A program made the position numbers and the translations under genes. Positions 62,743 to 64,000 of a stretch of DNA of 64,000 bases are shown one piece after another; position 1 is the first letter of the stretch; every line of letters begins with the position of its first letter. A model generated the notes under the pieces. That model did no database searches. It was given only the letters and a program-made list of their open reading frames with translations, and was not told the origin of the DNA. Location of the stretch: positions 1 through 64,000 of the forward strand of contig CANFXV010000009.1 in NCBI GenBank assembly GCA_947451115.1. Direction: 5' to 3'. Source of the DNA: Bacteroidota bacterium. GTDB lineage: Bacteria > Bacteroidota > Bacteroidia > Chitinophagales > Chitinophagaceae.

Positions 62743-63675
62743 ATGGACAAAAAACCAAGGATCATTTTTATGGGCACACCAGCTTTTGCAGTGGCTTCTT
62801 TAAGCGCCTTATTGGAAGCTAAAATGAATGTGGTGGCGGTGGTCACTGCCCCGGACAAGCCGGCTGGAAGAGGATTGCAGTTGCAAGAAAGCGCTGTAAA
62901 ACAATTTGCCCTTCAGCACCAAATAAAAGTATTACAGCCTGAAAAATTAAAATCCCCTGAATTTTTAAAATCCATACAAGACTTAGCACCCGATTTACAA
63001 ATCGTGGTGGCATTTAGAATGTTACCAGAAATAATTTGGTCTTTACCCCCCATGGGTACTTTAAATGTGCATGGATCATTGCTACCTCAATACCGAGGTG
63101 CTGCCCCCATTAACTGGGCCATTATTAATGGTGAAAAAGAAACTGGGGTAACCACTTTTCAATTGCAACATGCCATTGATACTGGGGCCATTTTATTACA
63201 AGACAAAATTGCGATTACAGAAAATATGACTGCAGGCGAATTGCATGATACCATGATGGTAGTTGGTGCCAACCTGCTCATCAAAACTGTCAATGCCCTG
63301 ATGAATAAATCAATTCAAGCTATTCCACAGGACACAGCGGTTGATGAAAATTTATTAAAGCACGCACCAAAAATATTTTCAAAAGACAGTGAAATTAATT
63401 GGCAGCAAAGAGTTCAAGCTATCCATAATTTAGTACGAGGCCTAGCACCCTTTCCAGGGGCTACTTCAAAAATTGATGGTAAAATGGTGAAGTTGTTTTC
63501 TACTTATATCCAACTTGAAAAACCTACTGAACCTATAGGAAGTTTTTTAACAGATGGAAAAACCTATGCAAAAATTGCTTGCAGCAATGGTTACCTTGGC
63601 TTAAATGATATTCAATGGGAAGGAAAGAAAAGAATGCCCATTGTAGATTTTTTAAGAGGCTACCGAAAAGTATAA
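62743..63675 (+). CDS. fmt: Methionyl-tRNA formyltransferase
   Basis: 310 residues. The formyl-transfer domain starts RIIFMGTPAFAVASLSAL and has VTAPDKPAGRGLQLQ, then the catalytic block NVHGSLLPQYRGAAPINWAIINGEKETGVTTFQL near 108-141. A C-terminal OB-like domain follows from about 205. It formylates Met-tRNA for initiation. The convergent thioredoxin gene ends one base away. Confidence 0.96.
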   Translation: MDKKPRIIFMGTPAFAVASLSALLEAKMNVVAVVTAPDKPAGRGLQLQESAVKQFALQHQIKVLQPEKLKSPEFLKSIQDLAPDLQIVVAFRMLPEIIWSLPPMGTLNVHGSLLPQYRGAAPINWAIINGEKETGVTTFQLQHAIDTGAILLQDKIAITENMTAGELHDTMMVVGANLLIKTVNALMNKSIQAIPQDTAVDENLLKHAPKIFSKDSEINWQQRVQAIHNLVRGLAPFPGATSKIDGKMVKLFSTYIQLEKPTEPIGSFLTDGKTYAKIACSNGYLGLNDIQWEGKKRMPIVDFLRGYRKV

Positions 63676-63676
63676 A

Positions 63677-64000
63677 CTACTTCAGCGCTGTATTGAATGT
63701 TTCAAGACTAGTGATGCCTTGATTTCTCCATACTTCTTTACCATGCTTATACAATATGAAAGTAGGCAAACCCTCACTATGAATGGCTTTCATTACCTCT
63801 ATATCAATACCGCCATCCACCGCTAAAAAATAAAAAGGATGTGCAGGTTTTTGTTTTAATTCAGCCAATACAGGCAACATTTTTCTACAAGGTGGACACC
63901 ATTCAGCACCAACATCTACCAATACATAATCATTGGCTGCAATTGTTTTTTTGAAATCAATCACACGCATTTGAGCCTTGTCTCCATTTCCTTCTACTGG
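63677..64000 (-). CDS. Thioredoxin-domain protein (5' end outside window)
   Basis: At least 107 residues; the frame stays open to the window edge (PVEGNGDKAQ precedes the Met at 63970), so the gene may start outside. The thioredoxin fold is clear: DYVLVDVGAEWCPPCRKMLPVLAEL with the CPPC redox pair in place of CGPC, then VDGGIDIEVMKAIHSEGLPTFILYKHGKEVWRNQGI with the cis-Pro (LPTF). The role is probably thiol reduction; larger Bacteroidota proteins with this as a C-terminal domain are common. Confidence 0.85.
   Translation of the reverse strand, partial: PVEGNGDKAQMRVIDFKKTIAANDYVLVDVGAEWCPPCRKMLPVLAELKQKPAHPFYFLAVDGGIDIEVMKAIHSEGLPTFILYKHGKEVWRNQGITSLETFNTALK

Overview
The window is a stretch of chromosome from a member of the Bacteroidota, most likely Chitinophagaceae or a close relative. 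The signs are low GC, promoters with the Bacteroidota -7 box TAnnTTTG, almost no Shine-Dalgarno sequences, a type IX secretion plug protein, a TamL-type lipoprotein TamA, a PF14121-type putative porin, an HYC_CC_PP-type protein, and a four-helix-free short SRP RNA. No phage, integrase, insertion sequence, CRISPR array, rRNA or tRNA gene was seen. One structural RNA gene, the SRP RNA, is present.

Layout. 1-5.7 kb: end of aconitase with two tandem hairpins, a Gfo/Idh oxidoreductase, an AlkD-like DNA repair protein followed by a 65-bp tandem repeat, a ThuA-like protein, a transaldolase, the SRP RNA and a T9SS plug protein. 5.7-12.3 kb: an interlocked series of antiparallel genes (FtsX/LolE-like permease, SpoU methyltransferase, TamL, TruB), then ProRS. 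12.4-18.6 kb: envelope genes (Gly/Asn-rich lipoprotein, FadL-like barrel, an M16 protease pair). 18.7-24.3 kb: RNA maturation and metabolism (MiaA, a pRiA4b ORF-3-like protein, CCA-adding enzyme, GT9, TsaC/Sua5, DapD).

24.3-33.5 kb is the most accessory-looking part. It holds a very AT-rich gap, a membrane-spanning putative sensor with a cytoplasmic tail, a LuxE-like protein, a coupled M42 peptidase / class I amidotransferase / ATP-grasp-like trio, two outer-membrane barrels and a secreted heavy-metal-binding set (two HMA proteins, one with a Cys-rich tail, plus an HYC_CC_PP protein). 33.5-64 kb is mostly housekeeping: putative porin, PNP, Tet-type MFS, ClpB, QueG, an ABC-2 permease, SppA, FolK, dNK, MFS, GcvP, a CI-like repressor, ABC-F, IspH, Cmk, Mrp, 3-hydroxyacyl-CoA dehydrogenase, YigZ, PrmC, ExbBD, PepT, FKBP, Fmt and a thioredoxin cut by the window edge.

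Themes. RNA modification and translation are over-represented (TruB, MiaA, CCA, TsaC, QueG, SpoU MTase, ProRS, Fmt, PrmC). Gene packing is extreme, with four convergent pairs sharing stop-codon bases and one divergent pair sharing start-codon bases. Several genes carry a -7 box only 3-5 nt before the ATG, which predicts leaderless mRNAs; the SRP RNA promoter provides an internal calibration. The best candidate for an undescribed system is the M42/amidotransferase/ATP-grasp cassette at 27.1-30.3 kb; the second is the membrane sensor at 24.6-26.1 kb. All function calls come from reading motifs by eye; no database search was run.
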